A DNA stretch of 64,000 bases from Nocardia sp. NBC_00565 (GTDB lineage Bacteria; Actinomycetota; Actinomycetes; Mycobacteriales; Mycobacteriaceae). The position numbers were made by a program, and so were the translations under genes. Positions 25,724-34,100 of this stretch are shown one piece after another; the first letter of the stretch is position 1, and each line of letters opens with the position of its first letter. The notes beneath the pieces are model-generated. The model saw only the letters and a program-made list of their open reading frames with translations. It was not told where the DNA came from and searched no databases. The DNA lies in NCBI RefSeq assembly GCF_036345915.1, contig NZ_CP107785.1, forward strand, positions 8,432,001-8,496,000. Direction: 5' to 3'.

Positions 25724-27778
25724 ATGTCGGTGCCACGCAGAACGGTGCTGGCCCGAACCGCGGCGGGTTCGGCCGCACTCGCGACAGCGGCCGCGGCGGC
25801 CACGGTGCCAGTGCTCGGCGCACCGGCAACGGCGGCACCGGGATCCAGCGGCTACCTCATCGGCCTCGGTCTCTCCGACATCACCGGCCCGGCCGCCGAA
25901 TGCGGCATGATGGGCTATTCGCAATTCGACCAGCAGACCGCGGGCATCCACCTGCGTCCGCGCGCCCGCGCCTTCATCATCGACAGTGGTGAGCGCCGAA
26001 TCGTGTTCGCAGTGGCGGAGAACGGCATGATTTTCCAGTCCGTGCACCGCGGCGTCATGCTCGAACTCGCTCGCCGCTTCGGTGATCTGTACACCGAACA
26101 GAACGTCGCGCTGACCTCGACGCATTCGCACGCGACCTGCGGCGGCTCCAGCAATGACTACGCATACAACCTGTCCATCCTCGGTTTTCAGCAGCAGGTC
26201 TACGACGCCGAGGTGAACGGCATTGTCGAGGCGATCGCCGCCGCGCACGCTGATCTCGGATCGGGGACGCTATCGCTCGGGCGCAGTGAACTACACGATG
26301 CCAGCGTCAATCGATCGCGAGTTGCCTTCGAGCGCAATCCGGATGCGGATAAACAGCACTTCCCGAATGCGATCGATCCGGCGGTCACCGTGCTGTCCTT
26401 CGTCAAGGGCGGCAAACAGGTCGGCGCCATCACCTGGTTCGCCACGCACAACACCTCGATGACCAATCAGAACCGATTGATCAGTGCGGATAACAAGGGC
26501 TATGCCTCGTTCTCCTACGAGCACACCGACCATGGCGTCCGTTACCTCGACGGCCGAGCCGATTTCGTGGCCGCGTTCGCGCAGACCAATGCGGGGGATA
26601 TGTCCCCGAATCTCAATCTGCGCCCCGGCTCGGGTCCGACCGACAACGAGTTCGACAACACCCGAATCATCGGCGAGCGGCAGTATCACGCCTCCAAAGA
26701 CGCGTTGGCCACGGCACGGTCGATGAGCGGCGCGGTCGACTCGATGCTCTGTTATATCGACCTGGCCGATACCGCCGTCGACGGCAGGTTCACCCCGGAC
26801 GGGCAGCCGCGACACACCGCGCCCGCCGCCGCGGGCGTCTCGCTCATCGCGGGCAGCGTCGAGGACGGTCCGGGGCTGCCGGGCGTCCCCATCCCGGAGG
26901 GTGTGCGCAATCCGTTCATCGACGCCCTCGGCGATCCGCGCCAACCCGCACCGTCCTGGCTCACCGATGCCCAGGCGCCCAAGGCGATCGTGGCCCCGCT
27001 CGGACTGCTGCCGCCGGTCCCGTGGGTGCCGAATGTGGTACCGATCCAGATCGTTCGCATCGGTGAGCTCTATTTGGCCGGCGGCGGTGGGGAATTCACC
27101 ATCGTCGCGGGATTGCGCATCCGCCGCGCGGTCGCCGCCGCGCTCGGCGTTTCGGTGGAGCAGGTGCTCATGCAGGGTTACGCGAATGCCTACCACGAAT
27201 ACGTCACGACCCCTGAGGAATACGACTCCCAGCAGTACGAGGGCGGCTCAACCCTGTTCGGCCGCTACACATTGCCCGCCTATCTGCAGGAGTTCACCCG
27301 GCTGGCAACGGCTTTCGCCGCCCGTCAGCAGGTGCCGCGCGGACCGGCGCCTCGTGATATCTCCAACCTGCAGCCGAACTTCCAGCCCGCGCCCGGGCCG
27401 GATGCCACGCCGCCGGGCCGTGATTTCGGCGATGTCCTGACTCAGCCCGCCCCCGCTTACACGGCCGGCTCCCCGGCTGCGGCCGAATTCGTCTCCGCCC
27501 ACCCGAAACACAGCCCCCGCCGTAACGGCACGTTCCTGGAAGTGCAGCGGCGCAACGCATCCGACGACTGGGTCCGCGTCGCCAACGAAGGCGAGTGGGC
27601 CGTGCGCTTCTACTGGAGCAAGCGCGGCACCGCCGAATCCGTGGCCCGCTTCACCTGGGACATCCCCGCCGACGCCACACCCGGCCGCTACCGCATGCAG
27701 CACTACGCGGACGCCTTGGGCGCTGACGGAGTCCTGCGCCCCTTCACCGGCACCACCAACGAATTCGACGTGAGCTGA
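25724..27778 (+). CDS. Tat-exported neutral/alkaline ceramidase
   Basis: A 684-residue enzyme that hydrolyses the amide bond of ceramides to sphingosine and fatty acid. It begins with a twin-arginine signal (VPRRTVLARTAAGSAALATA). The catalytic domain follows: GLGLSDITGPAAECGMMGYS, the metal-site STHSHATCGG, ITWFATHNTSM, and TNAGDMSPN with the nucleophilic serine. A C-terminal immunoglobulin-like domain ends the protein. The ATG at 25724 has AAGGGAG 6 nt upstream. Since Nocardia makes little sphingolipid itself, host or environmental ceramide is the likely substrate. It is probably controlled by the divergent TetR gene. Confidence 0.92.
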   Translation: MSVPRRTVLARTAAGSAALATAAAAATVPVLGAPATAAPGSSGYLIGLGLSDITGPAAECGMMGYSQFDQQTAGIHLRPRARAFIIDSGERRIVFAVAENGMIFQSVHRGVMLELARRFGDLYTEQNVALTSTHSHATCGGSSNDYAYNLSILGFQQQVYDAEVNGIVEAIAAAHADLGSGTLSLGRSELHDASVNRSRVAFERNPDADKQHFPNAIDPAVTVLSFVKGGKQVGAITWFATHNTSMTNQNRLISADNKGYASFSYEHTDHGVRYLDGRADFVAAFAQTNAGDMSPNLNLRPGSGPTDNEFDNTRIIGERQYHASKDALATARSMSGAVDSMLCYIDLADTAVDGRFTPDGQPRHTAPAAAGVSLIAGSVEDGPGLPGVPIPEGVRNPFIDALGDPRQPAPSWLTDAQAPKAIVAPLGLLPPVPWVPNVVPIQIVRIGELYLAGGGGEFTIVAGLRIRRAVAAALGVSVEQVLMQGYANAYHEYVTTPEEYDSQQYEGGSTLFGRYTLPAYLQEFTRLATAFAARQQVPRGPAPRDISNLQPNFQPAPGPDATPPGRDFGDVLTQPAPAYTAGSPAAAEFVSAHPKHSPRRNGTFLEVQRRNASDDWVRVANEGEWAVRFYWSKRGTAESVARFTWDIPADATPGRYRMQHYADALGADGVLRPFTGTTNEFDVS

Positions 27779-27784
27779 TACCGG

Positions 27785-28024
27785 CTACAGGCCGGTTTGG
27801 GCGCCCTTGTCGCCGCGGCGGGCGCCGCGGCGCTGGATAGCGAAGATCGTGTAGCCGAGCAGGCCCACCGCCATGCCCATCAGGCATACCGGGCGCGCCG
27901 ATTCCCACCGGTCGCCGCTGGTCCACACCACGATCGTGGCGATCAGCCACAGGGTGCTGCCGACCGCGAGGACCGGCCGTGGATCGGTCAAGCGCGGCGG
28001 TATCCGCGGCACATTCTGGGTCAC
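27785..28024 (-). CDS. DUF2530 small membrane protein
   Basis: A 79-residue protein with two transmembrane helices (PVLAVGSTLWLIATIVVWTS and CLMGMAVGLLGYTIFAIQRR) and a short basic tail. It matches DUF2530 (Rv0879c type) by size, topology and linkage to the divergent MarR gene (Rv0880 type). Function unknown. Its GTG start (28024) overlaps the stop codon of the leader peptide encoded by the upstream repeat element, so translation is probably coupled. Confidence 0.8.
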   Translation of the reverse strand: MTQNVPRIPPRLTDPRPVLAVGSTLWLIATIVVWTSGDRWESARPVCLMGMAVGLLGYTIFAIQRRGARRGDKGAQTGL

Positions 28025-28101
28025 AGCTGCGCCTCGCTAGCGCTCGGCTCCGCTGCGCCCAAGGGTGCTGTGTCTATGGTTCCCTCGCTGCGCTCGGTCA
28101 C
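28021..28101 (-). repeat. MIRU-like coupled leader-peptide element, copy B
   Basis: An 81-bp element encoding 26 residues (VTERSEGTIDTAPL, then AEPSASEAQL). The TGA stop overlaps the GTG start of the DUF2530 gene, and GAGG lies 7 nt before that GTG. A second in-frame GTG two codons upstream (28107) is possible. The same element occurs at 15667-15747 and 54809-54892. Confidence 0.85.
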
Positions 28102-28108
28102 AGTCACA

Positions 28109-28114
28109 AGCGTA
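28109..28114 (-). promoter_or_regulatory. -10-like hexamer for leaderless initiation of leader copy B
   Basis: On the minus strand TACGCT (TANNNT type) ends 7 nt before the leader GTG at 28101. This spacing would start the transcript at the leader start codon. Confidence 0.45.
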
Positions 28115-28165
28115 CCTGCGGGAACAGGCGGTCACTGGCCAGCGTGTCCCGTATCGTTCTGCTCT

Positions 28166-28603
28166 GTGACAACGCCATCGGATGTTCGAGCTCTCGCAGG
28201 TGAGCTGTCGCTCGCGGTGGTGCGCTTGACGCGACATCTGCGGGGACGGCGCGCCGAGGCGCAGATTTCGCTGACGCAGCTCTCCGCGCTCGCCACCCTG
28301 CATCGGGAAGGCTCGATGACGCCGGGCGCACTGGCCGCCAAGGAGCGGGTCCAGCCGCCGTCGATGACGCGAGTGATCGCCTCGCTCTCCGACCTGGAAC
28401 TGGTGGAGCGCAAACCGCACCCGACCGACGGACGACAGATCATCGTCTCGCTCTCGGAGGCGGGCCGCGCGTTGATCGCCGACGAGACCAGCGCCCGCGA
28501 AGCCTGGATGACCGAACAGCTCTCCACGCTCACCGACGATCAGTTGGTCGTGCTGACCCGCGCAGTCGGCATCATGAAGCAGCTCGTCGCCGATTCGGAG
28601 TAG
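28166..28603 (+). CDS. MarR family transcriptional regulator (Rv0880-like)
   Basis: A 145-residue winged-helix regulator. The DNA-binding part is evident: ISLTQLSALATLHREGSMTP, LAAKERVQPPSMTRVIASLS and the wing ELVERKPHPTDGRQIIVSLS. Size and the divergent DUF2530 partner match M. tuberculosis Rv0880. The GTG at 28166 gives the family length; earlier starts would add antisense-like sequence. Target genes are unknown, but the short divergent gap suggests that it controls itself and the DUF2530 transcript, including the leader element. Confidence 0.88.
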   Translation: MTTPSDVRALAGELSLAVVRLTRHLRGRRAEAQISLTQLSALATLHREGSMTPGALAAKERVQPPSMTRVIASLSDLELVERKPHPTDGRQIIVSLSEAGRALIADETSAREAWMTEQLSTLTDDQLVVLTRAVGIMKQLVADSE

Positions 28604-28610
28604 GCCGGGA

Positions 28611-29039
28611 CTAGCGGTTTGTATACCCGCCGCGGGCGTACTGCGCGGCGAACGGCTGGTCGCTGTCGACGATCTCCCGGCCGAGCGGGAACAGCGACAC
28701 CGGGATCAGCTTGAGGTTTGCCCAGCCGAAGGGAATCCCGATGATCGAGATGAACAGCGGGATGCTCGTGAGCAGGTGACCGAGCGCCAACCACCAACCG
28801 GCGACCAGGAACCAGATGATGTTGCCGATCATCGACCCCACACCCGCGGAAGGCTTTTCGACGGTGGTCCGCCCGAACGGCCACAGCACGTAGGCCGCGA
28901 TCCGGAACGACGCGATACCCCACGGGATCGTGATGATCAGGACGCAGCAGATGATGCCCGCCAGGATGTAGCCGAGCGCCATCCAGAACCCCACGAACAC
29001 GAGCCAGAGGATATTGAGCACCAGCTGAATCGGCTTCAT
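28611..29039 (-). CDS. YccF domain membrane protein
   Basis: A 142-residue membrane protein with two copies of the YccF motif. The first is around residues 4-58 (ILWLVFVGFWMALGYILAGI, then ITIPWGIASFRIAAYVLWPF-GR). The second is around 70-125 (IGNIIWFLVAGWWLALGHLL, then IIGIPFGWANLKLIPVSLFP-LG). The family is widespread and of unknown function. The gene converges on marR with 7 nt between stops. The roughly 200-nt region between it and eis contains no gene I can support. Confidence 0.9.
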   Translation of the reverse strand: MKPIQLVLNILWLVFVGFWMALGYILAGIICCVLIITIPWGIASFRIAAYVLWPFGRTTVEKPSAGVGSMIGNIIWFLVAGWWLALGHLLTSIPLFISIIGIPFGWANLKLIPVSLFPLGREIVDSDQPFAAQYARGGYTNR

Positions 29040-29237
29040 GTGACCAGCATGCCAGCCGAGCCGTATCCAGGCATCACTCCCGGGGACGAATTCGGCTCCG
29101 GGTTGTCCCTGATCCGGCCGGTCTTGTCCGATCCGCGCCAGCTCGATCCGAGCTGGCCCGGCCGTGTCGGATCCGGCCGAGGCTTCGAGTGATCCGGCCC
29201 TGCCGAGACAGCAACGAGAGGGCCGCCCCGACAGCGT

Positions 29238-30443
29238 TCAGAAAAACCAGCCCAGCGCCGCATCCCGCTCCGCGCCGAACGCCTCGTCGAGTGCTCGCAA
29301 CTGCGCGGTGTCCTTCGCCTGCAGCCGGTTGGCTCCCGCGAATACCCGCGCCGGGTATGCGCCGAGGTACATGCTGGCGAGCACGTCGATGCCGAGTTCG
29401 ATGTCGGCCGTCCGGGTGGTCGGCGCGCATTCGGCGATGCCGTCACGTATCCGGAGCGCGAAGGTGCCGCCCGCGTTCCGGAACGGATCCTGCACTGCGA
29501 GTACGACATCCAGATCGCGCAGGTACGACCGACCGGTCAGCGCGGCGGGAATATCCATGAGCCGCAACCACAATGCGTCGTAGCGCGCTTTCGTGCGCAC
29601 CAGCCGCAGATCGGTGAGCAGATAGGGCAGCGGATCGTTATCGGTGAGCACCGCCTCGACGTGGCTGCAGAGCTCCAGCCCGAATAATGCCCGCCACAGC
29701 GCGATATCCGCCTCCGCGGTCACCGCACGCATCTCCTCGATCACCGCGGCCTTGCCGTGCTCGCGTCGGTGATACCGGTACAGCACATAGCCGTCCGGGT
29801 GCAGGAAGGCGAAAAGCTCAGTGCCGCCGTCCCGGAACGCGGGCGAATCGGCGAGATCCATCTGCCATCGCGCCTCCGGCCGCACCTGCCCGCCCGGCAC
29901 CAGGCGACGCCACCGGTCGTAGATTGCGCGCACCGGCTCGCCCGCGTCGGCCATGGTGCTGAGCACCACGCCGCCCGGATCCGGTGCGGACGGCAGGAAT
30001 TCGGCGAGGCGCCGATCGATCGAGACCGCGTTCTCGCGAATCGTCGGCCCATATCCGAACCGCCCGTAGATCGCGCCCTGACTCGCGGTGAAGATGGTCA
30101 ACGCCAGCCCGGCCGCTTCGGTGCGCCGATGCTGCCCGGTGTAGATCGCCCGCAGAATCCCGCGCCGCCGGTGCGTCGGCGCGACCATGACCCCCGCGAC
30201 GCCGCATGCCTCGACCGTGCGCGCACCGGGCACCGTCAACGTCATCCGGGTGGACGTGGCATGCCCGACGACGCGCCCGCCCTCGACGGCGACGATCGCC
30301 TCCTCGGTAGGAAAGACCTGCGACCGTAGCTCCGTGTACGCCGGTTCGCTCACCACGCCGAACGAGGTACCGCCGAGCAATTGGATGGCCGCCACATCGT
30401 CGTCGGTAGCCGACCGAATGGTGATGCCGGGTATCAGCGTCAT
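29238..30443 (-). CDS. eis: Eis-family GNAT N-acetyltransferase
   Basis: A 401-residue enzyme with the three-part Eis architecture: an N-terminal GNAT domain, a second GNAT-like domain, and a C-terminal sterol-carrier-protein-like domain. The acetyl-CoA site is VAGVMVAPTHRRRGILRAIY near residue 85. The conserved IFTASQGAIYGRFGYGPTIR follows, and the chain ends in LGWFF, whose terminal carboxylate acts as the catalytic base in Eis. Eis proteins acetylate aminoglycosides at several positions and, in M. tuberculosis, host proteins. This copy could contribute to aminoglycoside tolerance, but its substrates are not shown by sequence. Confidence 0.9.
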   Translation of the reverse strand: MTLIPGITIRSATDDDVAAIQLLGGTSFGVVSEPAYTELRSQVFPTEEAIVAVEGGRVVGHATSTRMTLTVPGARTVEACGVAGVMVAPTHRRRGILRAIYTGQHRRTEAAGLALTIFTASQGAIYGRFGYGPTIRENAVSIDRRLAEFLPSAPDPGGVVLSTMADAGEPVRAIYDRWRRLVPGGQVRPEARWQMDLADSPAFRDGGTELFAFLHPDGYVLYRYHRREHGKAAVIEEMRAVTAEADIALWRALFGLELCSHVEAVLTDNDPLPYLLTDLRLVRTKARYDALWLRLMDIPAALTGRSYLRDLDVVLAVQDPFRNAGGTFALRIRDGIAECAPTTRTADIELGIDVLASMYLGAYPARVFAGANRLQAKDTAQLRALDEAFGAERDAALGWFF

Positions 30444-30483
30444 CCTTCGACCATCGCACGCACCACACCCGTCCGCACTCGAA

Positions 30484-31087
30484 TTACCGCTACTTGTATG
30501 GCCGCGCCGTCAGGAGCCGCGATTCGATGAGCCGGTTCGCCAGGAGTTGGTATTTCCGCTCGGTCCCGGCCGATGGCTGATCGTCGAGGGTGACGGTTGG
30601 TTGTGGAACCACCACTGGATTGCGCGAAATCAGCGGGCCGCCCTGGACATCATTCGCGTCTCGGCATGGCGACATACCCGAAAGCGGCCGTTGGCGCGGC
30701 GTATCGATGACTATCTCGCATTCGGGGTGGATATCTATGCACCATGCTCGGGGTGGGTGCGAGCAGCCGCGGATGACACGCCGGAGAACTATCGCGATTT
30801 CTGCCGGGCAGGCGGAAACGAGATCGTTATCGATAATGGCACGGAATTGATCGTAATCGCCCATTTACGGCGAGGCAGCGTCGCGGTCGAGGCTGGACAG
30901 TACGTTGAGGTGGGGGCAGCGGATCGGTGCCATCGGCGATTCCGGTAACTCCACCGAACCGCACCTGCACATTCACGCGGAATGTGCGGGGGAACCACGA
31001 CGCCTGGTTTTCCAGGGGATTCGTCGTCGCTTTCCGCGCGGCGCAGTTATTACTGTCCGAACTGGACACTTGAATCAGCCGGTCTAG
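30484..31087 (+). pseudogene. Frameshifted M23-like (LytM) peptidase gene
   Basis: Two adjacent frames together encode one M23-like domain. The first (to about 30915) gives DDYLAFGVDIYAPCSGWVRA, GGNEIVIDNGTELIVIAHL and GSVAVEAGQYVEVG. The second continues with GQRIGAIGDSGNSTEPHLHI and HAE, containing the HxH zinc motif. The break falls at a run of five G at 30912-30916; removing one G restores VEVGQRIGAIGDSG. No good start codon precedes the first part, and the histidine usually found before the GxD motif is not evident. It may be a decayed gene, a sequencing error, or a slippage site. The following 285 nt to the methyltransferase contain nothing I recognise. Confidence 0.7.
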
Positions 31088-31372
31088 CTGTGCGAAGGAA
31101 GAATTGGATACTGCGGGCAATTGCCGGTGCCTATGCAGTCGTCGCGCTGGTCGGGCCTCGAGCGCCCCGGCAACCGGCTGCTGGAGGCAATTGTCCGCAC
31201 GGTCGTCCCGCGCGCCCACCCGGTGCTCGCTTCCCGTTCATGCTGCTGACGACGCGGCCGCAGCCGGAGATGTCGATACTGCGGGTCATTCTGGTCTCGG
31301 AGATCTCGGCGACGGGCGTCCGCTGATGATGGATCCGGTTGTGGCAGGGAGAGGTGCGCGCGGCAGGATGAT

Positions 31373-32179
31373 GTGGTGGCCGAAGTGATCGACATCGACG
31401 ACCCTGCCGATCCGCGGGTTGATGACTTTCGCGACTTGAAGTCCGCCGATCGGCGGCCGGATCTGCCGGGGCGCAAAGGGCTGGTGATCGCGGAGGGGGT
31501 CGTCGTCGTGCAGCGGATGCTCGGCTCGCGATTCCGGCCGAGCGCGCTGCTCGGGGTGGAGAAGCGGCGGGTGGAACTCGCGGACGATCTCATCGGCAGC
31601 GACGTACCGTACTTCCGGGCGAGCGCCGAGGTGATGGCGGAAGTGGTCGGATTCCATCTCAATCGTGGGGTGCTCGCGGTGGCGCGCAGGCCGGCGGAGT
31701 TGAGCGTGGATGAGGTCGTCGAACAGGCCAGGACGGTGGCGGTGCTGGAGGGTGTGAACGATCACGAGAACCTCGGTTCGATGTTCCGGAATGCGGCGGG
31801 GCTCGGCGCCGAGGCGATTCTGTTCGGGGACCGGTGCGCCGATCCGCTGTATCGCCGAGCGGTGCGGGTGTCGATGGGGCATGTGCTCCGGGTGCCGTTC
31901 GCGCAACTGCCGCAGTGGCCGGGTGGTCTGGAGGTATTGCGAAGCAAGGGATTCCAGATCATCTCGCTCACCCCGAACCCGGCCGCGCCGAATCTGGCGA
32001 CGGCGATGACAGGGGAGCGGGTGGCATTGCTGCTCGGTGCGGAGGGGCCCGGTTTGACCGAGGAAGCCATGCGGGCCACCGACATTCGGGCGCGTATCCC
32101 GATGTCACCGGGTACCGATTCGCTCAATGTGGCGACTGCGGCCGCGATGGCGTTCTATGAACGGGTGAGGAAGTCATGA
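31373..32179 (+). CDS. TrmH/SpoU-family RNA 2'-O-methyltransferase (Rv0881-like)
   Basis: A 268-residue SPOUT methyltransferase. An N-terminal substrate-binding domain (about 1-105) is followed by the knotted catalytic domain with the three family motifs: NDHENLGSMFRNAAGLGAEA (motif 1, near 123), ALLLGAEGPGLTEEAMRATD (motif 2, near 220) and IPMSPGTDSLNVATAAAMAF (motif 3, near 242). It transfers methyl from S-adenosylmethionine to a ribose 2'-OH in rRNA or tRNA. Position and downstream partner match Rv0881. The start is one of two adjacent GTG codons (31373 or 31376). Confidence 0.9.
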   Translation: MVAEVIDIDDPADPRVDDFRDLKSADRRPDLPGRKGLVIAEGVVVVQRMLGSRFRPSALLGVEKRRVELADDLIGSDVPYFRASAEVMAEVVGFHLNRGVLAVARRPAELSVDEVVEQARTVAVLEGVNDHENLGSMFRNAAGLGAEAILFGDRCADPLYRRAVRVSMGHVLRVPFAQLPQWPGGLEVLRSKGFQIISLTPNPAAPNLATAMTGERVALLLGAEGPGLTEEAMRATDIRARIPMSPGTDSLNVATAAAMAFYERVRKS

Positions 32180-32189
32180 GGGGGACGGT

Positions 32190-32501
32190 GTGAACTACTT
32201 CCCGAATGGGGCGTACCGGCCCTACCAGCCCTACCAGGATCCGACCCCATGGGCCGCCGGGCTCACCGTCGCGACCATGGTGGCGCTGCTGACCGCCGTT
32301 GCGGTCTATGCCTTCGGCTCAGCACTCGCACAGGTCCACCCCCTCCTCGCGATCGTCGTCAACCTGGTCGCGGTAGGCGGCGCCGCCCCCACCGCCTGGC
32401 GCTGGCGATTCGTCCCCGTCACCCGCTGGGTCATCGGCGGCGGCGCGGCAGGAGTTCTGCTCGGCTGGCTGGTTCTCATCATCGGCGGTCTCGCCGCATA
32501 A
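32190..32501 (+). CDS. Small membrane protein, probably DUF2537 (Rv0882-like)
   Basis: A 103-residue protein. A Tyr/Pro-rich start (NYFPNGAYRPYQPYQDPTPW) is followed by three hydrophobic helices (GLTVATMVALLTAVAVYAFG, PLLAIVVNLVAVGGAAPTAW and VIGGGAAGVLLGWLVLIIGG). It lies 10 nt after the methyltransferase stop, as Rv0882 follows Rv0881, so the two are probably one operon. Function unknown; the DUF2537 assignment is from memory of this pair. Confidence 0.75.
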   Translation: MNYFPNGAYRPYQPYQDPTPWAAGLTVATMVALLTAVAVYAFGSALAQVHPLLAIVVNLVAVGGAAPTAWRWRFVPVTRWVIGGGAAGVLLGWLVLIIGGLAA

Positions 32502-32611
32502 GCCTCGACTCGATCCCATGCCGGGGAGATCGGAGTTGATCGTGTTGGGCCGATGCGGCCGGGCGCGTCGATGCTGGTCGGCGCCTGGCCTGCGGGATCT
32601 GGTGCAGGCGC

Positions 32612-32699
32612 GCTGACCGGGGGTGCGAGCTGACCGGGGGTGCGAGCTGCTGCGGGCGGGAGTTGGTGCGGGCGGGAGTTGGTGCGGGCGGGAGTTGGT
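32612..32699. repeat. Short tandem repeats (17-bp x2 and 16-bp x3)
   Basis: GCTGACCGGGGGTGCGA occurs twice in tandem (32612-32645). Slightly further on, GCGGGCGGGAGTTGGT occurs three times without change (32652-32699). They lie in the 325-nt region between the DUF2537 and DUF6928 genes, which holds no convincing gene and is strongly G-rich on the plus strand. Confidence 0.9.
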
Positions 32700-32826
32700 G
32701 CGGGTGCGACCTGGCTGGCACGAGTGAGAGCCTGGTGCGGAGCTGTGGCGGCCTGAGCCGAGGTGGGGTCGAGCCGGTCCAGGTTGGAGTGTGGTGCGGG
32801 CTGGTGCGATTCGGGGTGGGCTTGTA

Positions 32827-33573
32827 CTACGACACTCGGTCTTTGCCGCGGAGCCAGTTGATGAGGCCGCGCTTTGGTCTCGGGTCGCCGTTGGTCTGCA
32901 GTTCTTGGGGGATCAGGGTGGCGTGGTCGGGGGCTTGGCCCTTCGGGTAGAGGGTGAAGCCGCAGACCGCGATATCGCCTGGTACCAGTGCGCCTTCGGG
33001 GGCGGGGGCGCGGTAGTGGAAGCCGAGCCATTCGTTGTTGGCGGCGTCGGCGAAATCGGGCGGGTCGAAGGGGAGTGTCTGTGGGTCGGGGAGTTCACCC
33101 GCCTGCCACCGCACCGGATGATCACCTGCCCAGTATGTGCGTTCCCAGACCAGCGGGAGTCCTTCGTCTTCCAGGATGTTCACTCTGGTCGAGCTGAACG
33201 AGCGCCGGAATTCGCCGCGCTCCCAATGGGCGAATGCGCCCCACCCGTGGTTGGCGTCGAACGCGACCAGATAGGTGTGCTCCGAGGCGAGCGGGCGAAC
33301 CAGCAACTCCGGTAGCGCCGTCGGGTGCGCCCGCGCGGCCTGCGTCGAGCAGACCACGGTGACACCGGGATAGCAGCCGATGTACACCTCGTCGGCATCC
33401 GGTCCCGCGCAACCGCCGAGCGTGCCGACCATGATGGGCATGACGTCCCGGTCTGCGTGCAGCTGTTTGGCCAGCGCGAGCGCGGCGTCCGGATCCGGAT
33501 CGTGATTCGCGCAGAGTACCGCCAACGGATCCTGTGCGTCGACGTACCAGAGAGACGAAGCCTTGGACAGCAT
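32827..33573 (-). CDS. DUF6928 family protein
   Basis: A 248-residue cytoplasmic protein of unknown function. Its conserved core matches actinobacterial proteins annotated DUF6928: EVYIGCYPGVTVVC, ALPELLV, ANHGWGAFAHWERGEFRRSF, then EDEGLPLVWERTYWAGDHPV and LPFDPPDFADAANNEWLGFH. The C-terminus is polar and basic and lacks membrane segments. The ATG at 33573 has GGGAGGT about 7 nt upstream, a strong ribosome binding site. It is on the same strand as sepH but 530 nt downstream of it. Confidence 0.78.
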   Translation of the reverse strand: MLSKASSLWYVDAQDPLAVLCANHDPDPDAALALAKQLHADRDVMPIMVGTLGGCAGPDADEVYIGCYPGVTVVCSTQAARAHPTALPELLVRPLASEHTYLVAFDANHGWGAFAHWERGEFRRSFSSTRVNILEDEGLPLVWERTYWAGDHPVRWQAGELPDPQTLPFDPPDFADAANNEWLGFHYRAPAPEGALVPGDIAVCGFTLYPKGQAPDHATLIPQELQTNGDPRPKRGLINWLRGKDRVS

Positions 33574-34100
33574 TTCCGGCACCTCCCGATGGTTGCACCA
33601 AACAGCTCCGCGAACTTCGGGCAACTCACGGTGTCCTCGAGCAACATCCCACTACCGTGAACTGCCCAATGTCGACGTACCGAGTCGACGACACTCCGAA
33701 AAATCTACTCGCACTGCCGCGCCAACGTCGGACCTTCCGCCTTCGAACACGCCAGCGGGCTCCAGAAATTCGCAGCAAACGCCAACGGACCAAGACCAGG
33801 TGGAACTGGTGGCGAGGGCTTCTCGGCCGATGCCGCCACCAGTTCCACTTGATCTTGATCGTCGCTGCTGAGTGGGCCCAGGTGTGCGCGTTTCGTGAGA
33901 ATGCGGACGAATTGCCAGACTTGGCGGGCGTGTCGAGGCCTTAGGTCATCGAAGGGGGACCGCATCTCGATGACTGGACCGCATCAGACCCAGGATCCCG
34001 ATCGCCCCATCAATTGGCCTGCATCCCGTCGGCCGCGACGACATCTCGAGCAGCTCGTCAACCGGCCTGCATCCCGAAAACGCCCGCGTCGGAACCTGAC
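33574..34100. other. 527-nt gene-free region with long hairpin
   Basis: No convincing gene on either strand. The main structure is an imperfect 27-bp hairpin (33788-33814 with 33834-33860; two mismatches, one G-T pair, 19-nt loop) centred on the perfect 13-bp arms TGGAACTGGTGGC/GCCACCAGTTCCA. There is also a short direct repeat, GGCCTGCATCCCG, at about 34017 and 34064. The hairpin may terminate the sepH transcript or be a mobile-repeat remnant. Confidence 0.7.

Noticed and set aside
29040..29237. Possible gene between YccF and eis
   Set aside because: No frame with start signal or coding character; treated as intergenic.
31088..31372. Open frames between the M23-like gene and the methyltransferase
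   Set aside because: Short, without ribosome binding sites or protein-like sequence.
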